Part shown: in pieces, positions 38,287-46,174 of the stretch
Numbering within the stretch: the first letter of the stretch is position 1
How the letters are laid out: each line of letters begins with the position of its first letter
From: Virgibacillus siamensis
GTDB taxonomy: Bacteria > Bacillota > Bacilli > Bacillales > Amphibacillaceae
Length of the DNA: 64,000 nucleotides
Reading direction: 5' to 3'
Assembly (NCBI RefSeq): GCF_900162695.1
Contig: NZ_FUIH01000006.1
Coordinates: 248,001-312,000, forward strand
Made by a program: the position numbers and the translations under genes
The notes under the pieces: generated by a model
What the model saw: only the letters and a program-made list of their open reading frames with translations
The model's database searches: none
What the model was told of the DNA's origin: nothing

Positions 38287-39696
38287 ATGAAAAAAATCGA
38301 TCATAAATGGCTCGTTGTAATGTCCGTGCTTTTTGGAACGTTCACAGTCATTTTAAATAATAGCATGCTGAATCCAACACTTCCGACGCTGATGGATATT
38401 TTCCATGCGGATGCGGTGGCAATCAGCTGGATTTTGACCATTTTTATGGTTGCGATGGGGACAACTATGCCATTGACTGGCTATTTGGGTGACCGGTTCG
38501 GAAAAAAGAAAATATATATCATCGGGTTGATTATCTTTATGATCGGTTCGATATCCGGTGCATTGTCATCCAACTTGGTAACGGTGATTATATCACGTGC
38601 TATTCAGGGAACAGCCGGTGGTTTGATGATGCCGATTGCCATGGCATTGATTTTCAACGCATTCCCGAAGAATGAACGCGGTCTGGCGGTTGGGATATAC
38701 GGTGTGGCAGCGATGGTTGCACCGGCAATCGGACCAACCATAGGCGGTATAGTGATTGGCTATTTGCCTTGGCCGTTTTTGTTCCTGGTTAATATCCCGT
38801 TTGCCATTACAGGTATTTTTTTGTCGATAAAATTTTTATCAACGACGGAAACGAACCGCAGCCTGAAATTTGATCTTGTTGGCTTTATTTTGATTACCTC
38901 CGGGATTGCATCAATCTTATATGCTTTGGGTCGCGGATCAACTTTGGAACTGCTGTTGTCACCAATGAGCATATGTTTGCTTGCGGCCGGTGCTGTTTTG
39001 ATTATTGCCTTTGTCAGATATGAAGGGAAGCTGAAGCAGCCTCTTTTGGATTTGTCCATTTTCCGGATTCCGACGTATTCCGTATCAATTGCGGTTACCG
39101 CAACAGCATCAATTGGTTTATTTTCCGGTATTTTCCTGCTCCCGCTTCTGATCCAGGAAGTGTATGGTTTAAGTGAAATCCAAACCGGGCTGTTATTCCT
39201 GCCTGCCGCTCTGTTGAGTGGTGTGTCCATGTCGTTTGGGGGGAAGCTTTTGGATAAAAAGGGACCAAAATACGTTGTACCTATTGGTCTGGTGATTTTG
39301 GGAGGGTTCACACTATCCCTTGGTTTTAATACACTTTCAACGTCATTTTGGCTGATTCTTGTGTTAAACTGCCTTCGCAGTGCCGGACTTGGGATGTGCA
39401 ATATGCCGGCAACGACAGCAGGAATGAATTCTATTCCTGATCATCAGGTAGCACAGGGGTCTGCGATGAACAATGTGATCCGGCAGATTTTTTCATCGTT
39501 TGGAATTGTTTTTTTCTCAATTTATTACGAAGTCAGGCAGGCACAGCTTTTTTCGTTGGATATTGCTAAACAGCAGGCCACGCTGCAGGCATTGAACGAA
39601 GCATTTCTGATTGCAGGAACATTTATACTGGTTATGGTTCCGGTGTCATTTGTGATGAAAGGGGTAGATGAACTAAAAAAGAGCAGTCCACAATAG
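38287..39696 (+). CDS. DHA2-type MFS drug exporter (EmrB/QacA family)
   Basis: 469 residues, about fourteen membrane helices. Motif A is GYLGDRFGKKKIY, helix 4-5 has SRAIQGTAGGLMMP, and motif C is GPTIGGIVIG, all of the proton-driven multidrug exporter type (compare LmrB/Mdr of B. subtilis). Substrate unknown. ATG after GGGGGAATACAT, 30 bp behind moaC, so possibly cotranscribed. Confidence 0.92.
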   Translation: MKKIDHKWLVVMSVLFGTFTVILNNSMLNPTLPTLMDIFHADAVAISWILTIFMVAMGTTMPLTGYLGDRFGKKKIYIIGLIIFMIGSISGALSSNLVTVIISRAIQGTAGGLMMPIAMALIFNAFPKNERGLAVGIYGVAAMVAPAIGPTIGGIVIGYLPWPFLFLVNIPFAITGIFLSIKFLSTTETNRSLKFDLVGFILITSGIASILYALGRGSTLELLLSPMSICLLAAGAVLIIAFVRYEGKLKQPLLDLSIFRIPTYSVSIAVTATASIGLFSGIFLLPLLIQEVYGLSEIQTGLLFLPAALLSGVSMSFGGKLLDKKGPKYVVPIGLVILGGFTLSLGFNTLSTSFWLILVLNCLRSAGLGMCNMPATTAGMNSIPDHQVAQGSAMNNVIRQIFSSFGIVFFSIYYEVRQAQLFSLDIAKQQATLQALNEAFLIAGTFILVMVPVSFVMKGVDELKKSSPQ

Positions 39697-39712
39697 TAAC
39701 TGCTCTTATTTG
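39680..39712. terminator. Terminator at the end of the MFS gene
   Basis: AGAGCAGT (39680-39687) pairs with ACTGCTCT (39699-39706), followed by TATTTGTT; the stem overlaps the stop codon and also faces ydiK. Confidence 0.7.
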
Positions 39713-39903
39713 TTCTTCTTTTTTAATTTGAAATGAATAATCAGCATTCGCAGACTGACACCGAAGTTAAGGGTGGCAATTACCGCCAGGATTATAGTGG
39801 TGAAATTCCAGATGGAACCGTCAGAGCTTCGTGTCGCAACAAACATAAACAAAAGCCCCAATATAAAATAAATGAAAAACATCATTTTTGGTGTAGTCTT
39901 CAT
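39706..39903 (-). CDS. ydiK: YdiK-like small membrane protein (DUF4305)
   Basis: 65 residues with two transmembrane helices (about 7-27 and 37-57) and a basic tail KLKKKNK. The spacing and length match B. subtilis YdiK. I chose ATG at 39903, 11 nt behind GGAGG; the TTG at 39921 would place the ribosome-binding site inside the gene. It lies 7 bp downstream of ydiL, so the two form a unit. Function unknown. Confidence 0.85.
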   Translation of the reverse strand: MKTTPKMMFFIYFILGLLFMFVATRSSDGSIWNFTTIILAVIATLNFGVSLRMLIIHFKLKKKNK

Positions 39904-39910
39904 AAAAACG

Positions 39911-40624
39911 TCAGCCTCCAATTAAAATCATTTGCATCTGTTCAGACTGCTTGATCATACGTTCAATCTGCTCGGGATCAAGGGAGAACTGCACAATGAC
40001 GGAAATGGAATTCAGCAGCATATGTACCAGAATCGGCACGATAATCCGTTTCGTTTGCACATACAGAAACGCAAACACAAATCCCATTGATGCATAAATG
40101 AGAATATGTTCCGGTTCCCCATGGATAATGCCGAAAATAAATGATGATAACAACGCTGCCAGAAAGAAGTTTGTCCGTTTATAAAGCACCCCGAAGATGA
40201 TTTTACGGAAGATAATTTCCTCCATGATTGGCGCAATCAAGGCCGGAATGATCATAAATACCGGTGCTGCCCGGGCAATGCTCATAATTGCCTCCGTGTT
40301 TTGTGAACCAGGCCTGATGCCGAATACATTGGATTCAATCACTCCCGCCAGTCCCTGTGCAAGATATGCCATAATAACTCCGGTAATCACCCATACCGCC
40401 ATCATACCTGCTGATGAAGCGTCCCGCGTGTAGGCTGTTTTCATGTCAGGTTTCATAAGGAACAGAATGATAACAAGTCCAACCAGGAAACTGATGATGG
40501 TCCAGGTAACCATCGATTCCTGTTTACTGAACGGTGTTATGAAATACAGAAGCGGGATAAACAAAATCCCGGAAAATTGCATTACAATATATGTTAAAAT
40601 CACGTACCAGTATCGTTTCGTCAA
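39911..40624 (-). CDS. ydiL: YdiL-like CPBP intramembrane metalloprotease
   Basis: 237 residues with about seven membrane helices. The Abi/CPBP motifs are EEIIFRKIIFG (glutamates plus Arg), FGIIHGEPEH and LVHMLLNS, which form the intramembrane active site. Family members process membrane proteins or prenylated peptides; the substrate is unknown. TTG at 40624 after AAAAGGAGTC. Order ydiK-ydiL-groES-groEL is conserved in Bacillaceae. Confidence 0.93.
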   Translation of the reverse strand: MTKRYWYVILTYIVMQFSGILFIPLLYFITPFSKQESMVTWTIISFLVGLVIILFLMKPDMKTAYTRDASSAGMMAVWVITGVIMAYLAQGLAGVIESNVFGIRPGSQNTEAIMSIARAAPVFMIIPALIAPIMEEIIFRKIIFGVLYKRTNFFLAALLSSFIFGIIHGEPEHILIYASMGFVFAFLYVQTKRIIVPILVHMLLNSISVIVQFSLDPEQIERMIKQSEQMQMILIGG

Positions 40625-40796
40625 AATTATGACTCCTTTTAATCCATTGATTGCTATAGTGTATGCAGCTCATTTATTGGATATTAGAAAACTTGGGCAG
40701 CCACCTGAAAAATTGCGGTGAAAGCCTTCGTTGCTTTATTTCCAATCTGTTAAGAAAAACCTTGATAAATATTTTATCATAATTTGCACGTGCGTT

Positions 40797-40825
40797 ATAA
40801 TAGAATGGTTCAGATGAACATACAA
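40797..40825 (-). promoter_or_regulatory. Putative sigma-A promoter for ydiL-ydiK
   Basis: Reading leftward: TTGTAT (complement of 40820-40825), 17-bp spacer, TATTAT (complement of 40797-40802), about 170 bp before ydiL. The 337-bp divergent region also carries the groESL promoter; I see no gene in it. Confidence 0.45.
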
Positions 40826-40856
40826 AAGAAAAGTTGCAAAATTTAAAAGTCAACGC

Positions 40857-40885
40857 TTGCATTTTGGATTGGAATTATTTATTAT
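40857..40885 (+). promoter_or_regulatory. Sigma-A promoter of groES-groEL
   Basis: TTGCAT (40857-40862), 17-bp spacer, TATTAT (40880-40885), directly ahead of the CIRCE operator. Confidence 0.75.
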
Positions 40886-40896
40886 AATAATTGGGT

Positions 40897-40923
40897 TTAG
40901 CACTCAATGTATTCGAGTGCTAA
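40897..40923 (+). promoter_or_regulatory. CIRCE operator (HrcA binding site)
   Basis: Perfect TTAGCACTC-N9-GAGTGCTAA (40897-40905 and 40915-40923), the HrcA repressor site controlling groESL in response to heat. Confidence 0.97.
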
Positions 40924-40961
40924 CAATGAAAATAAATGAGACGAATTAAGGAGGTTGTCAC

Positions 40962-41246
40962 ATGATTAAGCCACTAGGAGATCGTGTTGTCATCGAGCTT
41001 GTTGAACAAGAAGAAAAAACTGCAAGCGGTATTGTACTTCCAGACTCTGCAAAGGAAAAGCCACAGGAAGGTAAAGTGGTTGCAGCAGGTTCCGGCAAGG
41101 TTACAGACAATGGGGAAAAGGTTGCTCTTGAAGTAAAAGAGGGAGATCGCATTATATTCTCTAAATTCGCTGGAACTGAAGTGAAATATGAAGGAACAGA
41201 ATACTTAATTCTTCGAGAAAATGACATTTTAGCTGTTATCGGCTAA
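40962..41246 (+). CDS. groES: Co-chaperonin GroES
   Basis: 94 residues, the 10-kDa lid of GroEL. It starts MIKPLGDRVVIELVE and has the mobile loop around residues 15-33 (EEKTASGIVLPDSAKEKPQ), DRIIFSKFAG and ENDILAVIG at the end. ATG after TAAGGAGGTTGTCAC. Controlled by CIRCE. Confidence 0.98.
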   Translation: MIKPLGDRVVIELVEQEEKTASGIVLPDSAKEKPQEGKVVAAGSGKVTDNGEKVALEVKEGDRIIFSKFAGTEVKYEGTEYLILRENDILAVIG

Positions 41247-41297
41247 CAATGGATGTCGCATAAATAATTTAATTGATTATAAGGAGGATACTTTCAT

Positions 41298-42935
41298 ATG
41301 GCTAAAGAAATTAAATTTAGTGAAGATGGCCGCCGCGCAATGCTTCGCGGTGTAGATACTCTGGCAAACGCTGTAAAAGTAACATTGGGACCAAAAGGCC
41401 GCAATGTCGTTCTGGATAAAAAATTCGGCTCACCACTTATTACAAATGATGGTGTCACAATTGCCAAAGAAATTGAACTGGAAGACCATTTCGAAAACAT
41501 GGGTGCACAGCTTGTTTCTGAAGTAGCATCCAAAACAAACGATGTTGCAGGTGACGGTACTACCACTGCAACTGTTCTGGCACAATCAATGATTACAGAA
41601 GGTTTGAAAAACGTTACATCAGGCGCTAATCCTGTTGGTATTCGCCGCGGAATTGAAAAAGCAGTTGATGCAGCTGTAAGTGACTTAAAAACTATTTCAG
41701 AGCCTATCGAAAGCAAAGAGTCTATTGCACAAGTTGCATCCGTTTCTTCCGGTGACGAAGAAGTGGGCAGCCTGATTTCAGAAGCAATGGAACGCGTAGG
41801 TAATGACGGTGTTATCACAATTGAAGAATCAAAAGGCTTCAACACGGAATTGGAAGTTGTTGAAGGTATGCAGTTTGACCGCGGATATGCTTCTCCGTAC
41901 ATGGTTACTGACCAGGATAAAATGGAAGCTGTTCTGGAAGATCCGTACATTCTGATTACAGATAAGAAAATCAACAACATTCAAGAAGTATTGCCTGTAC
42001 TGGAACAAGTTGTTCAGCAAGGCAAACCGCTTCTGTTGATTGCAGAAGATGTGGAAGGCGAAGCACTTGCTACACTGGTACTGAACAAACTTCGCGGTAC
42101 ATTTAACGCTGTAACTGTTAAAGCACCAGGTTTCGGTGACCGCCGTAAAGCAATGCTTGAAGATATTGCTGTCTTGACCGGTGCAGAAGTAATCACGGAA
42201 GATCTTGGTCTAGATCTGAAGAGCGCTACAATGGAGCAGCTTGGACGTGCCAACAAAGTTGTTGTTACAAAGGATAACACAACAATTGTTGAAGGTTCAG
42301 GAAATCCTGAAGCAATTTCCCAGCGTGTAACTCAAATCCGCGCACAAGCTGAAGAAACTACTTCTGAATTTGATAAAGAAAAACTGCAGGAACGTCTTGC
42401 AAAACTTGCAGGCGGTGTAGCAGTCATCAAAGTTGGTGCTGCAACCGAAACGGAATTGAAAGAGCGCAAACTTCGCATTGAAGATGCACTGAACTCAACC
42501 CGTGCTGCAGTTGAAGAAGGTATCGTTTCCGGTGGCGGTACGGCATTTGTAAACGTACTAAGCAAAATCGGCGAATTAAAACTTACTGGCGACGAAGCAA
42601 CTGGTGCAGCTATCGTGCTTCGTGCATTGGAAGAACCAGTACGTCAAATCGCACACAATGCCGGTCTTGAAGGATCCATCATTGTTGAACGTCTTAAAGG
42701 AGAAAAAGTTGGTGTTGGTTTCAACGCTGCAGAAGGCGACTTCGTAAACATGGTCGAAGCAGGAATCGTTGACCCAACAAAAGTTACCCGCTCAGCATTG
42801 CAAAACGCAGCATCTGTAGCAGCGATGTTCCTGACTACAGAAGCAGTTGTAGCTGACCTGCCTGAAGAAGATAACGCAGGCGGCGGAATGCCTGATATGG
42901 GCGGAATGGGCGGCGGAATGCCGGGAATGATGTAA
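41298..42935 (+). CDS. groEL: Chaperonin GroEL
   Basis: 545 residues, 60-kDa chaperonin that folds proteins with GroES and ATP. Motifs: TLGPKGRNVVLDK, AGDGTTTATVLAQ (nucleotide site), and the C-terminal Gly-Met tail GGMPDMGGMGGGMPGMM. ATG after AAGGAGGATACTTTCAT. 51 bp behind groES in one operon. Confidence 0.99.
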   Translation: MAKEIKFSEDGRRAMLRGVDTLANAVKVTLGPKGRNVVLDKKFGSPLITNDGVTIAKEIELEDHFENMGAQLVSEVASKTNDVAGDGTTTATVLAQSMITEGLKNVTSGANPVGIRRGIEKAVDAAVSDLKTISEPIESKESIAQVASVSSGDEEVGSLISEAMERVGNDGVITIEESKGFNTELEVVEGMQFDRGYASPYMVTDQDKMEAVLEDPYILITDKKINNIQEVLPVLEQVVQQGKPLLLIAEDVEGEALATLVLNKLRGTFNAVTVKAPGFGDRRKAMLEDIAVLTGAEVITEDLGLDLKSATMEQLGRANKVVVTKDNTTIVEGSGNPEAISQRVTQIRAQAEETTSEFDKEKLQERLAKLAGGVAVIKVGAATETELKERKLRIEDALNSTRAAVEEGIVSGGGTAFVNVLSKIGELKLTGDEATGAAIVLRALEEPVRQIAHNAGLEGSIIVERLKGEKVGVGFNAAEGDFVNMVEAGIVDPTKVTRSALQNAASVAAMFLTTEAVVADLPEEDNAGGGMPDMGGMGGGMPGMM

Positions 42936-43009
42936 TAGTCGCCCCTAACAGCTTATAGAGGTTTTCTAATATATGCAACACGAAAATAACATTTGATTTT
43001 ACTTTGGAA

Positions 43010-43065
43010 AGGGCGTTTTCGTATAAGTCACTGACTTTTGCGAAGGCGTCTCTTTTCATTTTTTC
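43010..43065 (+). terminator. Possible terminator downstream of groEL
   Basis: GGCGTTTTCG (43012-43021) can pair with CGAAGGCGTC (43041-43050) with G-U pairs and one mismatch, followed by a T-rich stretch. The 383-bp gap 42936-43318 also holds AGTCACTGACT (43026-43036) complementary to AGTCAGTG (43088-43095), and GTGGATATC-like repeat sequence inverted near 43180-43225. No gene seen. Confidence 0.35.
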
Positions 43066-43318
43066 CTTATAAAGGTTGTCGTTTGTGAGTCAGTGTCTCC
43101 ACCCTTTCAAGGTAATAGAGTGCTCTTTTTGGAAAAATTTCACATGAACTAATGTCTTGGTGGTGCTGTCATAAACAGATATCCATGACGCCGATATCCA
43201 CGAATTCAGCCCAATTATCCATCTTCCCCCCAAAGTGTCAAAGTTCTGTCCCTTTCGATTTCTTATGTTAGAATAATGATTACATAAGCATTAAAAAATT
43301 ATAGGAACTGGGGGCGTA

Positions 43319-43873
43319 ATGTTGAAGTTAGTTGGCGTATCAGGAACATTGGCTGGAAATAAAACATCGCAGGCTGTTTATGATGTGCTTGCAGCTGCGG
43401 AGCTTATAGATCCATCATTGAAGACTGAACTAATTGATTTAAGGGATTATGATTTGTCATTTGCTGACGGATCCCCGCTTGCATACTTTAATGATGATAC
43501 GTGGCCGGTGGCTGACAAAATCTTGTCTGCAGACTGTTTAGTATTTGGTACACCGATTTATCAAGCTTCCATCTCCGGAGTATTAAAAAATCTGCTGGAT
43601 CACCTTCCGGAATACGCTTTTAAAAATAAAGTTACCGGGATTGTAGCAACCGGCTTATCTGAAAAACATTTTCTTGTAACCGAGTATCAGCTGAAACCTG
43701 TCCTTTCCTATTTCAAAGGGCTAATCCCAACAGGAAATGTTTTTGTTCAGAATGATTGTTTCAGTTTGGAAAGTGAAGAAATTATCGATAATCTGGTTGC
43801 CAAAAGGCTGCAAAATCTTGCTGATGAGATTTTGTTTCTGCAGCATAGTATCAATGAGCGAATGAAGCGTTGA
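43319..43873 (+). CDS. NADPH-dependent FMN reductase family protein
   Basis: 184 residues with a flavodoxin-like fold. The N-terminal LVGVSGTLAGNKTSQ phosphate-binding loop and FGTPIYQASISGVLKNLLDHL are the signatures of the FMN_red family, which includes azoreductases and chromate or quinone reductases. The substrate is unknown. ATG after GGGGGCG. Monocistronic, with a strong terminator behind it. Confidence 0.92.
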   Translation: MLKLVGVSGTLAGNKTSQAVYDVLAAAELIDPSLKTELIDLRDYDLSFADGSPLAYFNDDTWPVADKILSADCLVFGTPIYQASISGVLKNLLDHLPEYAFKNKVTGIVATGLSEKHFLVTEYQLKPVLSYFKGLIPTGNVFVQNDCFSLESEEIIDNLVAKRLQNLADEILFLQHSINERMKR

Positions 43874-43912
43874 AGCATGGAAAATGCTCAAAATATGCAA
43901 AATCGATCAAAT

Positions 43913-43953
43913 AAAGCGCGGGGAAACGACATTTCGTTTCCCCGCGCTTTATT
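43913..43953 (+). terminator. Terminator of the flavin reductase gene
   Basis: A perfect 15-bp stem, AAAGCGCGGGGAAAC (43913-43927) with GTTTCCCCGCGCTTT (43936-43950), followed by ATTATT. Confidence 0.9.
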
Positions 43954-44042
43954 ATTGATTTCAGTCCTGTACAACTAATGCATGGATACCCACCGTCTCC
44001 ATGCAACGATGATTCAAATTACCTAAAAAAGTCCTGTTTTTT

Positions 44043-44070
44043 TTGTCACAAACGCACTACTTTTTATCTA
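44043..44070 (+). promoter_or_regulatory. Putative promoter of the tapA-like/sipW/tasA genes
   Basis: TTGTCA (44043-44048), 16-bp spacer, TATCTA (44065-44070), about 95 bp before the first gene. Confidence 0.4.
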
Positions 44071-44164
44071 TTTTGTAGTATGTTGCAGGAAAATAAAGGA
44101 TTTAGTAACTTAATGGCGAACAAATTTATTAATAAGAAGAATTATCAGGGAGGTAGCGATCACC

Positions 44165-44719
44165 ATTAAAAATAAGCAAATAAGTTCTTTTATACATAAA
44201 CACTGGCCCTCCATCTTTTGTCTGCAAATAGGCATCTTCCTGTTGATTACATTGATTGGGTTTATGAATGTCACTACCCCTACCAACGCATACTTCACCG
44301 ATACAGAAAAGGCATCAGGTTCCATAACGGCAGCGACATGGGAAGTAGAGAAAGATATATCAGAACCGGAAAAACGAGACAAGAATGATTCCACAGATGA
44401 AAACACCAAGCAAAATTCTACAGATGAACATAACAAACAAGAAAAAATGGATAACGAAAATAACGATAAGCCGAACAACGATGAACAAAAAGAATCACCT
44501 GATACGGAAACCGGGGAAAAGCAGGACCAAACGAATGCAACAGGAAAAAAGGATGGTAAAAAAGATACCGCCAAAAAAGACAGTGATACGGAAGAAACTA
44601 TTAAAAAAGAATCAGACAGTAATGGCCGGACCGAAAAGAAACATGATGACCAAGATCAGGAAAAAATAGGTAAGCATGACACTGGAACTAAAGAGAATTT
44701 GCATCAAAGGGAGGGTTAA
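44165..44719 (+). CDS. TapA-like matrix protein with SipW-type signal, apparent ATT start
   Basis: About 184 residues. The reading frame is open back to a TAA at 44111 but has no ATG, GTG or TTG before 44243. ATT at 44165 lies 10 nt after the only ribosome-binding site, GGGAGGT (44148-44154), and gives KNKQISSFIHKHW, then a hydrophobic helix (about 16-36) and the SipW-type cleavage region TPTNAYFTDTEKASGS. The rest (from about residue 60) is low-complexity and charged (Lys, Asp, Glu, Asn). In B. subtilis the gene ahead of sipW is tapA, which anchors TasA fibres; similarity here is in layout and signal, not clear in sequence. Alternative: TTG at 44243, which removes half the signal. Confidence 0.7.
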   Translation: MKNKQISSFIHKHWPSIFCLQIGIFLLITLIGFMNVTTPTNAYFTDTEKASGSITAATWEVEKDISEPEKRDKNDSTDENTKQNSTDEHNKQEKMDNENNDKPNNDEQKESPDTETGEKQDQTNATGKKDGKKDTAKKDSDTEETIKKESDSNGRTEKKHDDQDQEKIGKHDTGTKENLHQREG

Positions 44720-44720
44720 A

Positions 44721-45299
44721 ATGAAATTACGAACACTAAAAAAATGGATAAGCGGCACAGTGACAACAATATTATTTATCCTATTAATTTCCATGGTTTT
44801 TGTTGTTATGTCATCAAGGCTTTCCGGTGGCGAACCCAACATTTTCGGTTATCAATTTAAGACGGTTTTATCAGGGTCAATGGAGCCAACTTTTCAGACC
44901 GGATCAATCATTGCGGTTAAACCTGTTAATGAGGGATCCAAATTAAAAAAAGGTGATGTCATTACGTTTAAGAGAGATAAAAAAATGACTGTCACGCACC
45001 GCATATACGCAGTTAAGGGTACCGATAAACAGCCAAAATATATTACAAAAGGTGACAACAACGATAATCCCGATGCGAAACCAGTTCTCGCGCAAAATGT
45101 TGAAGCCGTTTATACGGGATTTACAGTTCCATTTGTTGGTTATTTTATGCACTTTGCCCAATCGAAAGAGGGAACTGCACTGTTGGTAGTCCTGCCGGGA
45201 ATTTTGCTTATTATTTATTCTGTCATCACGATTTGGAGAGCTTTTAAACAAATAGATGGACGTAAGAAAAAGGAAGGAACATCATCAACTGACGCTTGA
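44721..45299 (+). CDS. sipW: Signal peptidase I of the SipW (ER) type
   Basis: 192 residues with an N-terminal membrane helix (about 8-32), catalytic Ser in LSGSMEPTF (about residue 55), the MTVTHRIYAV histidine (ER-type peptidases use His rather than Lys), GDNNDNPD, and a second helix near the C-terminus (about 155-175). SipW matures TasA and TapA. ATG after GGGAGGGTTAAA, one base beyond the preceding stop. Confidence 0.95.
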   Translation: MKLRTLKKWISGTVTTILFILLISMVFVVMSSRLSGGEPNIFGYQFKTVLSGSMEPTFQTGSIIAVKPVNEGSKLKKGDVITFKRDKKMTVTHRIYAVKGTDKQPKYITKGDNNDNPDAKPVLAQNVEAVYTGFTVPFVGYFMHFAQSKEGTALLVVLPGILLIIYSVITIWRAFKQIDGRKKKEGTSSTDA

Positions 45300-45328
45300 A
45301 ATCCTTTTATGGGTTCAAAATAAAAAAT

Positions 45329-45353
45329 ATTACCTATTTCAATAGTAGGTAGG
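45329..45353 (+). other. Hairpin in the sipW-tasA gap
   Basis: TACCTA pairs with TAGGTA across a TTTCAATAG loop, 20 bp before tasA. It could protect tasA mRNA or mark an internal 5' end; this is inference. Confidence 0.3.
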
Positions 45354-45371
45354 AAAAGGGGAATGTGAGTA

Positions 45372-45977
45372 ATGGGCATTAAGAAACAATTAGGTTTAGG
45401 TATTGCGTCAGCGGCACTTGGACTTTCATTAGTAGGGGGTGGAACATTCGCATATTTCAGTGACCAGGAAGTGACCAATAATACATTCGCGGCCGGAACT
45501 TTAGACCTTTCCACAAGTAAAGCAACGATTATTAATTTGGATAACATGAAACCTGGTGATAAAGTTGTTCGCGAGTTTGAACTGGGCAATATTGGAAGCC
45601 TTGATATGAGCGAGATCCTCTTAAATACAGAATATAGTGTAACGGATGTAAAAGGGGATAATACAGGTGACTTCGGCGAACAAATTGAGTTGAATTTCCT
45701 TATTAACGATTCGAAAGGTTATACAGTTGTCTTTGAGACCACATTGGCAGAATTAAAAGAAAACCCGCTTAGTTTGGTCGAAGCAAATGTGATCGATCCG
45801 GAAGCTGATGGCCACGGAGCCGGGTTAAAAGCAGGCGAAGAAAATTTGTTTGCTGTTCAATTTGAATTTGTTGACAGTGGCGAGCCGCAAAATCAATACC
45901 AGGGCGATACTGTCAATCTTAAGTGGAAATTTAATGCAAAACAAGGGGAAGGAAATACAGATCTGCCTGAGGAATGA
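45372..45977 (+). CDS. tasA: TasA/CalY-type matrix fibre protein
   Basis: 201 residues. The signal MGIKKQLGLGIASAALGL...GGTFAYFSDQE is the SipW-dependent type, with the camelysin/TasA core following (NNTFAAGTLDLSTSK, MKPGDKVVREFELGN, SLDMSEILLNTEYS). TasA forms extracellular fibres in biofilms. At 201 residues it is shorter than B. subtilis TasA (about 261) and nearer to camelysin CalY. ATG after AAAGGGGAATGTGAGTA. Followed by a strong terminator. Confidence 0.92.
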   Translation: MGIKKQLGLGIASAALGLSLVGGGTFAYFSDQEVTNNTFAAGTLDLSTSKATIINLDNMKPGDKVVREFELGNIGSLDMSEILLNTEYSVTDVKGDNTGDFGEQIELNFLINDSKGYTVVFETTLAELKENPLSLVEANVIDPEADGHGAGLKAGEENLFAVQFEFVDSGEPQNQYQGDTVNLKWKFNAKQGEGNTDLPEE

Positions 45978-46096
45978 TCTTTCGTATTAAGAGACAGTTC
46001 TAAGGCAAGCAGGGGATGAAAATAAATAATAAACATAAGATGGTTTGATGTCATTCATGATTATTACATACTATTGGGTACCATCAGTTAAGCAAT

Positions 46097-46137
46097 AAAG
46101 GGCAATACTGAATGTTTTATTTCAGTATTGCCCTTTT
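46097..46137. terminator. Bidirectional terminator between tasA and the YfcC gene
   Basis: AAAGGGCAATACTGA (46097-46111) pairs with TCAGTATTGCCCTTT (46122-46136), perfect 15 bp, with A and T tracts at both sides. Confidence 0.9.
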
Positions 46138-46174
46138 AAAATTTTCCTCAAAATATATTCAGGATAGCACACTC

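Noticed and set aside
38760..39401. 213-codon minus-strand frame opposite the MFS gene
   Set aside because: Shadow of the transporter frame; no ribosome-binding site, composition dictated by the sense codons.
41294..41980. 228-codon minus-strand frame opposite groEL
   Set aside because: Antisense shadow of a highly expressed, codon-biased gene; Ser-rich artefact without homology signs.
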